Shown: piece after piece, positions 44,279 to 51,969 of the stretch | How positions within the stretch are numbered: position 1 is the stretch's first letter | How the letters are laid out: every line of letters starts with the position of its first letter | DNA from: Microlunatus endophyticus | GTDB taxonomy: Bacteria; Actinomycetota; Actinomycetes; Propionibacteriales; Propionibacteriaceae | Direction: 5' to 3' | Assembly: GCF_014646195.1 (NCBI RefSeq) | Contig: NZ_BMMZ01000007.1 | Location: 1-64,000, forward strand | DNA: 64,000 nucleotides | The notes under the pieces: generated by a model | Databases searched by the model: none | What the model saw: only the letters and a program-made list of their open reading frames with translations | Told to the model about the DNA's origin: nothing | Made by a program: the position numbers and the translations under genes

Positions 44279-45640
44279 ATGGCAGGGCTGGATTCGGTCG
44301 AGCACGTCGTGGTGTTGATGATGGAGAACCGCTCCTTCGACCACATGCTCGGCTTCCTGTACACCGACGCGGGCAACAAGTCGCCGAACGGGGATGCGTA
44401 CGAGGGATTGTCCGGGACGGAGACGGCCCAGGGCAGCGACGGGAAGCCGGTGCAGGTGTTCCGGCTGACGCCCCAGACGAAAGATCTGTACTTCTATCCG
44501 GGCGCCGATCCGGGCGAGGGCTGGGCGGCGACGAACAACCAACTCTGGGGTTCGAGCGACGCTCCGGCCAACGGCATCGTGCCGCCGATGTCGGGATTCG
44601 TGACCGACTACGCGCAGGCGATCAAGGACAACAAGTCGAAGGGTTGGTACGTCTTCGACGGCACCGACGAGAGCTGGATGATGGGCTGCTACACACCGGA
44701 AACGCTGCCGGTGCTGTCTGCGCTCGCCAAGGGCTACGCGGTGTGTGATCACTGGTTCGGCTCCGCGCCGACCATGACGATGCCGAACCGGGCGTTCCTC
44801 TGTGCCGGCACCAGCCAGGGCCACATGGACGACAAGACCAAGAAATTCACCTGCCCGTCGATCTTCGGCTCGATGACCAAGGCAAACGTGTCGTGGAAGA
44901 TCTACGGCTACAACGCCGCTCCGTTGACCAAGTCGGACTTCCCGGACACCAGCAGTGCGCCCGATGCGAACTTCGGACACTTCGACGACTTCCAGGCCGA
45001 TGCCAAGGCGGGCAAGCTGGCGTCGTACACCTTCCTGGAGCCGTCGTGGTCCTCCGACGGAAACTCCCAACTACAACGTGACTCTGGGCGAGCAGATGCT
45101 GCTGGACACCTACCGTGCGCTGCACGACGGACCCTACTGGGACAGCACGTTGTTGATCATCACCTACGACGAGCACGGCGGCTGTTTTGATCATGTTCCA
45201 GCACAGTGGGGTGCGACGCCGCCCGATGCCACGGCAGGTGAGTACGGCTTCGACTTCACCCGCTTCGGGCCGCGGGTGCCGACGATCTTGGTCAGCCCGC
45301 TGATCCCGGCCGGAAGTGTTTCCGGGTGCCGGAGGGGTCGACGCCGCTCGATCACACGTCGGTGCTGGCGACGCTGGAACGGCGGTTCGGTCTGGATCCG
45401 CTCACCAAGCGCGATGCTGCGGCGCCGGATGTCGGTGCAGCGCTGACCCTGACCACCCCGCGCGACGACGATCCGCTCTCCGGTGTCACAGCGCCGACGG
45501 CGCCGACGAATCCGACCGGGTTGATCGAGCAGCCGTCACACCTGCAGGAGATCCAGGCGGCATTGATCGCCGATGATCATGGGATCCCGCAGAGCAGTCT
45601 CGACGGCCTGCACAGCAACGCCGACTACAGCCAGCTGCGT
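44279..45640 (+). pseudogene. Phosphoesterase-family phospholipase C, two frameshifts
   Basis: The N-terminal part (44279 to about 45060) has the phospholipase C/acid phosphatase start VEHVVVLMMENRSFDHMLGFL and WFGSAPTMTMPNRAFLCAGTSQGHM. The frame then breaks inside what should be GNSQHPNYNV. It continues in the next frame with NVTLGEQMLLDTYRAL and the metal-binding YDEHGGCFDHV. At about 45318 a single T is missing (expected VFRVPEGST), and the frame returns to the first phase with TPLDHTSVLATLERRFGLDPLTKRDAAAPD. All catalytic blocks are still recognisable. No signal peptide is visible. Sequencing error is possible, but the neighbours are decayed too. Confidence 0.82.
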
Positions 45641-46166
45641 ACGGCAGGCCCGTTGTCGCAGATGCGCTGGGATCCCCACCATGGCAGCTCCCAAACTCCC
45701 GGCGCAGCGCCTCATCGTTCGGGCTCCTACGCCGCGGCCGATGTGCTGACGGCGTTCGCGGAGGTGTTCCACAGCCGGCGCCGCATCGTCCTGTCGCGAC
45801 ACCAGGGACTGGTTGCATGGGTGCCGGGCCCGTCCGCTCCGGCTGCTCGATCTGACGCCTCCCGTTGCACCGGCAGACACGTCGTGGTCGTCGCGCAATG
45901 GCGCTTCGGCATCGTTGGACTCAGCTGTGAAGCCGACCTGCCGGGCCTGGGCGCGGGCTGTCGCCGACACCTGGCCCACCGACCTGGACGGTCTCTACGT
46001 GCGTTCGACAGTGACAGGGCAGCCCATGATGGTCCTGTTTGCGCCGGCCGCGACGAGTTTCCCGCCGGATCCGGCGTTCTCGCGGCGACTCGACGATCCG
46101 GTTGTTGCTGCGGTCGCGGTGCGGATCGCCAACTCTCTGGACTGGCGACCGCCGATAGTTGGGTGA
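45641..46166 (+). pseudogene. RES-domain protein, frameshifted
   Basis: The first part (LSQMRWDPHHG, then GSYAAADVLTAFAEVFHSRRRIVLSRHQGLVAWVPG) and, after a shift near 45830, the second part (RPLRLLDLTPPVAPADTSW, then CRAWARAVADTWPTDLDGLYVRSTVTGQPMMVLF) together look like a RES domain. RES toxins degrade NAD and normally pair with a Xre-type antitoxin, and none is seen. The N-terminus seems to run straight on from the end of the phospholipase frame, so a deletion may have joined the two. Inactive as written. Confidence 0.65.
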
Positions 46167-46423
46167 GTGGCGAACTGCTGATGGAGATGTGCCCAGAGTC
46201 CGCGGAGGCACTCATGCACTCTCGGTTCCAGACGTTCCGCGACGGCGACAGTGACCGACGGCTGCCGTCGTGGCATCCGTCGACGCGGTGTGGAGATCAC
46301 GCAGGAGCGGGCGCTGCGACCCCTGGGCGTCGCCCGCCAGGCGACATCAGGAGACATGTAGTCGCGCGGTTGGTCTTCCCGATCCGCCGAACACGAGCGA
46401 TCATAATTAACGGCACCAGTTAA
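46163..46423 (+). pseudogene. Decayed second copy of the YchJ-like gene
   Basis: From GTG 46163: ESAEALMHSRFQTFRDGDSDRRLPSWHPSTR is close to the intact gene at 41826 ([31 protein letters not shown]). After that about 45 codons are missing, and GVEITQER (intact copy GVEIMQER) appears in another frame at about 46289. The rest is unrelated. It overlaps the stop of the RES pseudogene by three bases. The copy is clearly non-functional. Confidence 0.75.
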
Positions 46424-46429
46424 TTATGA
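46401..46429. promoter_or_regulatory. AT-rich 29-bp palindrome upstream of the AlbA_2 gene
   Basis: TCATAATTAAC, seven-base centre GGCACCA, GTTAATTATGA: perfect 11-bp arms in otherwise GC-rich DNA. It ends 21 bases before the chosen GTG start and overlaps an in-frame ATG (46426). A near copy in inverted orientation lies after the gene at 48303-48331. It may be an operator for the gene's own product, or one of two paired recombination or transposon ends. Confidence 0.75.
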
Positions 46430-46449
46430 CAATGTGTCATGCTGGACGT

Positions 46450-48225
46450 GTGACCATAACTTTCGGGCTCGATCCCGTACGGGCTGAGGTCAACGCGCTT
46501 ATCGAGCGTATGCGCGCCGGCGAGGTCATTGACAGCATGCAGGAGCGCAAGAGCGTCGACCTCAAGGAAGAGGCAGGGCGACGCGGGCGAGATGGGGCAA
46601 TCAAGGCAGGAGACCCTGAGAACGAGCAAGCTGCTCAAAAGCTCGCCGCAGAGGCAGCGTGCATGGCCAACACCCCCGGGGGAGGTGCGTTGATCGTGGG
46701 TGTTGGCGACGACGGGACCCTGATCGGCGCAGACCTCGATGCCGAGTGGCTTCGGCAACGGATCTATCAGGTCACGCAGCGGCTTCTTACAGTCGACGTC
46801 TCGGAAGTCGACGTGTGTGGAACGCGGCTTCTTGTCGTCATCTCTCCCTATGCCGTCGAGCCTGTACGCATCAACAATCGGATCACCTGGCGCGTCAATG
46901 ACGGCTGCGTTGAGGTCGATGGTGCGACCTGGCATGCACGACGGATGCAGACACTCAAGTACGACTGGTCCGGTGACGCATCGAGCATCCCGAGCTCTGC
47001 CGTACGTCCTCAAGCCCTGGCTGTCGCGCGGGACTTTCTACTTGCCAGCGGCGACGCAGGCGCGGAAGACCTCGCCCAAGCAAGCGACTCCCAGCTCCTG
47101 CGACGGCTCAACGTCGTCACCGAAGCCGGATTCCTCACCCACGGTGGTGCGCTGGCGTTTGTCGGGCGCGATACGCCGAGCTTGGACTACATCCACAGGG
47201 AGTACGCGGGAGGGGACAGCACGGCACGGGTACGGCGCCCCGACCGCTCGCTACTTGAGGAGCTGTCCGAGGTCTTCCTGACTATGGATGCCCACAACAC
47301 GATCCGACACGTGCAATCGGGTCTGATCGTGCGCCAGGTTCGCGACATTCCCGTTCTTGCGGCTCGCGAGGCGGTCGTCAATGGGGTGGCTCATCGCGAG
47401 TGGGGACTTCCGTCGCCGACAGTCGTCGAGCACGTTGGTCGTACGCTCCGCGTCACGAGCCCGGGTGGCTTCTACGGGGGTGTCAATGAATCCAACATCA
47501 TCACCCATCCGTCGCAGTCGAGAAACCCCGCGCTCACTCAGTTGCTCGCTGACCTGAGGGTCGCCGAACGTGAAGGCATTGGCGTGGACCGCATGGTCCG
47601 GGAGATGATCCGGGTGGGACACCAGCCTCCCGCGATCCGCGAGATCAGCGGTCCGTTTGTGCGGACGTCGTTGGTGGGGGATGCGCTGGACGAAGGTTGG
47701 ATGGCCTGGCTCAGCGGCATTGTGCCTGCGGAGGATTCGTCGGACGTGTCGTCGCTGTTGCTGCTGCGTCATCTGGTCACGACCGGGTGGGTCGACGAGG
47801 AGGCTGCAGTCCCGATCATCCAGCTCCCGGTCGAGGAGACGCGGGGCGCGATTCTGAAGCTCACGCACGCCCGGGTGAACGGCTCACCGCTTCTTCAGCA
47901 GGTCGACGGCGTTCCCGCGGGAACGCCGAGTGCATGGCGCCTCGGTCCGGGGGCGCTCGACGATCTCCTCGCCAAGGACCGGGTAGCCGGTCACCATCGT
48001 GAGCTGCCGAGTCGCTCGGCGATCGCTCGATCCTATGCTGAGGCGCGCGGCCGTATTAGCAGCACGGAGCTCGGATCCCTGGTCGGCGCGACGGGCACCA
48101 ATGTCGGTTCAATTCTCAAGGCACTGTCCAACGACGGTGTGCTTGTGCCCTCGAACCCGACCGGCCGTGGCCGCGGCTTCTACTACCGGTGGGTGGCGAC
48201 TTCACCGGCGGTCGACGAGCGTTGA
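46450..48225 (+). CDS. Schlafen AlbA_2 / ATP-binding regulator-like protein
   Basis: 591 residues from GTG 46450 (ATG 46426 and 46432 are in frame but lie in or next to the palindrome). The AlbA_2 domain spans about 30-165: QERKSVDLKEEAGRR, then EAACMANTPGGGALIVGVGDDGTLIGADLD, typical of the Schlafen AlbA-2 group. A GHKL-like ATP-binding part follows with AAREAVVNGVAHREW. The C-terminus has winged-helix-like segments (STELGSLVGATGTNVGSILKALSNDGVLV). Such proteins are often called putative transcriptional regulators or RecG-like, and some belong to defence loci. The gene lies between two inverted palindromes, with decayed genes on the left. Confidence 0.85.
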   Translation: MTITFGLDPVRAEVNALIERMRAGEVIDSMQERKSVDLKEEAGRRGRDGAIKAGDPENEQAAQKLAAEAACMANTPGGGALIVGVGDDGTLIGADLDAEWLRQRIYQVTQRLLTVDVSEVDVCGTRLLVVISPYAVEPVRINNRITWRVNDGCVEVDGATWHARRMQTLKYDWSGDASSIPSSAVRPQALAVARDFLLASGDAGAEDLAQASDSQLLRRLNVVTEAGFLTHGGALAFVGRDTPSLDYIHREYAGGDSTARVRRPDRSLLEELSEVFLTMDAHNTIRHVQSGLIVRQVRDIPVLAAREAVVNGVAHREWGLPSPTVVEHVGRTLRVTSPGGFYGGVNESNIITHPSQSRNPALTQLLADLRVAEREGIGVDRMVREMIRVGHQPPAIREISGPFVRTSLVGDALDEGWMAWLSGIVPAEDSSDVSSLLLLRHLVTTGWVDEEAAVPIIQLPVEETRGAILKLTHARVNGSPLLQQVDGVPAGTPSAWRLGPGALDDLLAKDRVAGHHRELPSRSAIARSYAEARGRISSTELGSLVGATGTNVGSILKALSNDGVLVPSNPTGRGRGFYYRWVATSPAVDER

Positions 48226-48302
48226 TGAGCATCCAGGAGCGTGGGTGCGGATCGTGAGCCCGCTCGTGGTTAGTTATGACGAGGCTCAGAGCGGGTACTT
48301 AC

Positions 48303-48331
48303 CCATAATTAACTGGGTCCGTTGATTATGG
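48303..48331. promoter_or_regulatory. Second 29-bp palindrome, inverted relative to the first
   Basis: CCATAATTAAC, seven-base centre TGGGTCC, GTTGATTATGG: 11-bp arms with one mismatch. Read on the other strand it matches the upstream palindrome at 24 of 29 positions, including five of seven centre bases. Read directly it matches only 21. A half-site, GTTAGTTATGA, also lies at 48269-48279. It is 77 bases after the AlbA_2 gene and 60 before the end of a TetR gene. Confidence 0.75.
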
Positions 48332-48390
48332 TCTGAGCTGTGCGCCCCTGGCGCAACAGCCAGACCGGTTCGGTGAGTAGGTCGCCTGGG

Positions 48391-49008
48391 TCATGATCTC
48401 TTCTTCGCCCGGGAGGACCGCGGCGACGTGATCTTGGATGCGTCGGCGGCCTCGGCCTGCAGGCCTGCGATCAGTGTGTCGACAAGGAATCGGTAGCTAT
48501 CGCCGGCATCGCGCTCCAACTGGAAGGCGCCGCCGATCTCCAGACTGACGAAGCCGTGGACGATGCTGCGCAGCGCACGGACCGCATCGACCGCCCGCTC
48601 ACCGCTCAACTCGAATCCGGCGACGGCGTCGTACAAGATCGCCACGGCTTCGTCGCCCACGGCCACGTAGTCCTCGTCGTCGGCACCGGGCGCCCGGACG
48701 GTGGCGGCGTACCGGCCGGGATGGGCGAGGACCCACTTCCGATACGCGTCCGCGATCGCGCGGACCGCATCCACACCGGACCGTCCGACGGCCGCCCGGG
48801 CCAGTGCCACTCCAAGATCGCGAGTGGCTTGCAGGCCGATGCCGCGCTGGACCGCGTCCAGCGACTCGACGTGCTTGTAGAGCGAGGGGGTGCGTACGCC
48901 CAGCCGCTCGGCCAGCACGCCCATGGTGACGCCCTGCAGGCCGACCTCGTCAGCGAGGTCCGCCCCAGCGGCGATGACCGCGGTCAGGCCGAGCCCGGCC
49001 CTAGGCAT
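48391..49008 (-). CDS. TetR-family regulator
   Basis: 205 residues. The N-terminal helix-turn-helix is VIAAGADLADEVGLQGVTMGVLAERLGVRTPSLYKHVESLDAV. The C-terminal ligand-binding part (AIADAYRKWVLAHPGRYAATV, then ALRSIVHGFVSLEIGGAFQLERDAGDSYRFLVDTLIAGL) matches the WHG/TetR_C-type domain. The last 20 residues are basic. It overlaps the end of the hydrolase gene by eight bases, so the two are one operon and it probably represses it through the palindromes at 49854-49878. Confidence 0.88.
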   Translation of the reverse strand: MPRAGLGLTAVIAAGADLADEVGLQGVTMGVLAERLGVRTPSLYKHVESLDAVQRGIGLQATRDLGVALARAAVGRSGVDAVRAIADAYRKWVLAHPGRYAATVRAPGADDEDYVAVGDEAVAILYDAVAGFELSGERAVDAVRALRSIVHGFVSLEIGGAFQLERDAGDSYRFLVDTLIAGLQAEAADASKITSPRSSRAKKRS

Positions 49009-49828
49009 TGACGGACTCCACGAACGATTGGATGAGACCGACCACCTTGTCCGGGAACTGCACCTGCGGGTAGTGACCCGCCCCGGTGATCATCTCGAGT
49101 CGTCCGACACCGGTCGGCATCGCGGCCACGATGGCCTCGCCCTCGGCCTTCGGGTCACCCCAGTCGGGGTCGAGCGTGCCCATGATCACCAACGTCGGGC
49201 AGTGCACATTGGGAAGTTGGGCTCCCGCGTCGGCGGCGCTGTTCATCTGCTTCTGCAGTGCCTTCATCCGGCCAGGCTCGCGCAGCATCGCATCGGTGCG
49301 TTCGAGGCTCGCCGCCCAGTCGGCCGGCCGCGGCTCGGGCGTGGCGACCTCCAGATACTTCCGCCACTGCTTGTGGCTGCCGAACATCGCGACGCCGGCG
49401 ATGGCCAACCCGCCCTTGCGGTAACGGGACACACCAAGATCACGCAGCGAGTACTGCACCTTGCGGGTGAACGGCGCCAGCTCGACAACGGCGGTCACCA
49501 GCGAGGGCGCGGTGGCCGCCACGATCGTCGCGGCACCGCCCGAGATCGAATGGCCGACCAGCACCGCCGGGCCGCCCAGGTGCTCGATCAGGGCGATCAG
49601 GTCGCTAGCGATGTCCGTGCGGGTGTATGACGGCCAGGTCGCGCTCGACTCGCCGCTGCCGCGCAGGTCGACCGTCGCGACCCGGTAGCCGGCCGCAACC
49701 AGCTCCGGCGCCACGAACCGGTACGCGTCACGGCTCTGGCCGATCCCGTGGACCAGCACCATCAGCGGCCCGGAACCGGCTACCTCGTAGGCGATCGTGC
49801 CGCCCTCGACCTTCAGGAACTCAGTCAT
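49001..49828 (-). CDS. Alpha/beta hydrolase
   Basis: 275 residues. Oxyanion loop GPLMVLVHGIGQSRDAY, DLRGSGESS, nucleophile Ser94 in VLVGHSISGGAA, Asp in MGTLDPDWGDP and His in ITGAGHYPQVQFPDKV: a complete triad of the esterase/haloperoxidase-like class. GGAGG precedes the ATG. The substrate is unknown. The downstream overlapping TetR gene suggests that the enzyme is induced by its substrate or a related compound. Confidence 0.9.
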   Translation of the reverse strand: MTEFLKVEGGTIAYEVAGSGPLMVLVHGIGQSRDAYRFVAPELVAAGYRVATVDLRGSGESSATWPSYTRTDIASDLIALIEHLGGPAVLVGHSISGGAATIVAATAPSLVTAVVELAPFTRKVQYSLRDLGVSRYRKGGLAIAGVAMFGSHKQWRKYLEVATPEPRPADWAASLERTDAMLREPGRMKALQKQMNSAADAGAQLPNVHCPTLVIMGTLDPDWGDPKAEGEAIVAAMPTGVGRLEMITGAGHYPQVQFPDKVVGLIQSFVESVNA

Positions 49829-49853
49829 CTCAAAACCTCCTGGCTATTGTTGT

Positions 49854-49878
49854 TAGCTAAAAGCTAATTGGATTAGCC
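49854..49878. promoter_or_regulatory. Two overlapping palindromes upstream of the hydrolase
   Basis: TTAGCT AAA AGCTAA (49854-49868) and GCTAAT TGG ATTAGC (49864-49878), both perfect, share GCTAA. They begin 26 bases upstream of the hydrolase ATG, where promoter elements are expected. The overlapping 15-bp units suit two TetR dimers. The TetR protein of the operon is the natural candidate. Confidence 0.6.
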
Positions 49879-49965
49879 AGGACCGTCAAGGGCCATGCGG
49901 GACCAGAAGGGGGCAGGTTCGTATCCTTGAGTTGATCGGTCGGCAATTAAAGGTTATGGGCTTAT

Positions 49966-49994
49966 CCTTTCATCGGGATGCGTTCGATGAAAGG
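49966..49994. promoter_or_regulatory. Inverted repeat directly before the Fic gene
   Basis: CCTTTCATCG, nine-base spacer, CGATGAAAGG, ending nine bases before the Fic ATG. A third related half-site, AAAGGTTA (49950-49957), lies just upstream. The group of AAAGGT/ACCTTT-like half-sites looks like an operator cluster. The repeat would also form an RNA hairpin masking the start region. No recognisable ribosome site other than GAAAGG within the right arm is seen. Confidence 0.55.
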
Positions 49995-50003
49995 TAACTA
50001 CTG

Positions 50004-51296
50004 ATGGCTACGTGGGAGGAAGCTCACTGGCAGTCCAGCCTCGACTCCGGTGTCCCGAAGGTCGACCGACGCTCCGGTACCTATCATCGGTACGTTCCCG
50101 ATTCGATTGACGGCCTCGGGCTGGCCGTCGATGGCGAAGTGTCCAGGCGGGCCAACCAGGTCGAGAGGCGCATCCGGGCGCTCAACGGGTCAGGAGCCGA
50201 GGGCCTCGCCGGGATCGCGAGATTCCTGTTGCGCTCCGAGGCGATCGCAAGCTCTCGTATCGAGGGAATCGCCCCATCGGCGCAGCAGGTGGCGCTGGCT
50301 GAGCTCGGGCAGTCCGAGACCGTCCGGGGCATCAGTGAGCAGGCGCAACTTGTCGCCAACAACATGACGATCGTGCGACGCGCAACTACCGACCTGGTTG
50401 CGGCTGACTCGTTGACGGTCGATCACATCGTTGAGCTCCAGCGATCGCTGCTTCCGGACGAGCCACAGCATCACGGCTTACGGACCGTGCAGAACTGGAT
50501 CGGCTCCTCGAGCTGGTCGCCCATCGGGGCGGCGTTCGTTCCGCCGGCCCCGGAGCGAGTCCCGACGCTGATGACAGACCTTGTCGACTATCTCAATGGC
50601 GCCGCGCACGCTCCGCTCATCCAGGCGGCCGTGATCCACGCCCAGTTCGAGACCATTCACCCCTTCACGGACGGGAACGGCCGGGTCGGCCGCGCCCTCA
50701 TCCATACGGTCCTGGCGCGCCGGGGCATCATGGACAATGCGGTACTCCCGATCAGCCTTGTCCTCGCCACACTGCGGGACCGGTACGTCACAGGTCTGAC
50801 GGCGTTCCGCCACGCGGCGGCATCCGGCAGTGCGGAGGCGAATGCGGCAATCAACGATTGGCTTCGGACCTTCGTGGATGCCGCAGCGATCGCGGCGGAG
50901 CAGTCTGGAAACCTTGGCAGCAGCATCGAGGAACTGCGCGACACATGGGCAGAACGTGTCACTGCCCACCGAACTGCGGCTGGTCTGCGGCCGGTACCTC
51001 GTACGGATTCCGCTACGGCCAGGCTGTTGCACCTGCTTCCCGAAGCGCCTGTGGTCACAGCAACAACGCTCGCCAGGATCCTCGGCGTCTCGTATCCGGC
51101 TGCCAGCTCTGCGCTTGACGAGCTGAAGCAGGCCGGGGTCCTCGTCACGAGGTCGATCGAGCGAGGGGCGAAGGCCTACATCGCCCGCGAGGTTCTCGAT
51201 CTCGTGACGCTGTCCGAGCGGTCCCTCGCCAGTACGCAGTTCGACACTCGTGCGACGCCCCCGATCCGGGCAGTGCCGGCTCGTCCGCAACCCTGA
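50004..51296 (+). CDS. Fic-family AMP-transferase, class II with N-terminal inhibitory motif
   Basis: 430 residues. The Fic active loop HPFTDGNGRVGR (about residues 218-229) is complete with the catalytic His. The inhibitory motif SSRIEG (S-x3-E-G) at about 84-89 marks a class II Fic protein that keeps itself inactive until relieved. A Fic_N domain precedes it, starting YVPDSIDGLGLAVD. A winged-helix part is at the C-terminus (VVTATTLARILGVSYPAASSALDELKQAGVLV). It would modify a target protein with AMP or another nucleotide. No separate antitoxin gene is seen, as expected for class II. The C-terminal helix-turn-helix may bind the repeats at 49950-49994 for self-control. Confidence 0.92.
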   Translation: MATWEEAHWQSSLDSGVPKVDRRSGTYHRYVPDSIDGLGLAVDGEVSRRANQVERRIRALNGSGAEGLAGIARFLLRSEAIASSRIEGIAPSAQQVALAELGQSETVRGISEQAQLVANNMTIVRRATTDLVAADSLTVDHIVELQRSLLPDEPQHHGLRTVQNWIGSSSWSPIGAAFVPPAPERVPTLMTDLVDYLNGAAHAPLIQAAVIHAQFETIHPFTDGNGRVGRALIHTVLARRGIMDNAVLPISLVLATLRDRYVTGLTAFRHAAASGSAEANAAINDWLRTFVDAAAIAAEQSGNLGSSIEELRDTWAERVTAHRTAAGLRPVPRTDSATARLLHLLPEAPVVTATTLARILGVSYPAASSALDELKQAGVLVTRSIERGAKAYIAREVLDLVTLSERSLASTQFDTRATPPIRAVPARPQP

Positions 51297-51305
51297 GCGG
51301 CAGCG

Positions 51306-51878
51306 CTACAGGGACAGCAGTCGGTCGACCAGGCTGTTGACGTAGTCCGGAGTGAGGGGTCCCGCACCGAAGAGGACTCGGATGTACATCGGCGCCAGCA
51401 GGACATCCAGCACGTCGAGTGTCGTAGGCGTCTTCTCGCCACGGTCCCGGGCCGGGGCCAGCATCTGGTCGATCTGGTCGGCGCGGACGGCCAGATATTG
51501 ATCGCGGGCCGTCTCGCCGTCCGGGCCGGCTGACAGCGCGGCCGTGACCGTACGCAGGACCGCAAGCCCGTCCGGGCCGTGGATGTCGGCGGCCACCTTG
51601 GCGGCGTACGTACGCAGGTCGGTCTCGAGACTGCCGGTCGACGGCAGGGGCGAGTCGACTGTCAGTTGGTTGACCACCGCCTCCATCAGCAGCGCCTCGA
51701 GCGTGCCCCAGCGCCGGTAGATGGTGGTGTCGGCAACGCCGGCCCGCTCGGCGACCTCCCCGACGGTGAATGCGCCGTAGCCGCGTTCGGCCGTGAGTTG
51801 CCGGACGGCCTGGAAGACGGCGGCCTGGACGCGTGAGCTGCGCCCGCCCGGGCGTCGCTTCGGCTCCTCTGTGCTCAT
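51306..51878 (-). CDS. TetR-family regulator
   Basis: 190 residues. Helix-turn-helix: FQAVRQLTAERGYGAFTVGEVAERAGVADTTIYRRWGTLEALLMEAV. The C-terminal part (LDVLLAPMYIRVLFGAGPLTPDYVNSLVDRLL) resembles TetR_C_16-like ligand domains. It is divergent from an alpha/beta hydrolase gene 91 bases away, and the palindrome between them is the likely operator for both. It converges with the Fic gene, leaving nine bases. Confidence 0.9.
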   Translation of the reverse strand: MSTEEPKRRPGGRSSRVQAAVFQAVRQLTAERGYGAFTVGEVAERAGVADTTIYRRWGTLEALLMEAVVNQLTVDSPLPSTGSLETDLRTYAAKVAADIHGPDGLAVLRTVTAALSAGPDGETARDQYLAVRADQIDQMLAPARDRGEKTPTTLDVLDVLLAPMYIRVLFGAGPLTPDYVNSLVDRLLSL

Positions 51879-51889
51879 GTCCTCACCTT

Positions 51890-51910
51890 AACGCAGTTGT
51901 CAGTTGCGTT
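51890..51910. promoter_or_regulatory. Palindromic operator between the TetR and hydrolase genes
   Basis: AACGCA, nine bases, TGCGTT, with partial symmetry inside (AGTTG, CAGTT). A related half-site AACTGCATT lies at 51951-51959 close to the hydrolase start. Position 12 bases before the TetR start fits a repressor acting on both divergent genes. Confidence 0.5.
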
Positions 51911-51969
51911 TTGGTCAGGCCTGCTCTATGGTCTTCTTAAAGCCGCTCACAACTGCATTAGGAGCAGAC

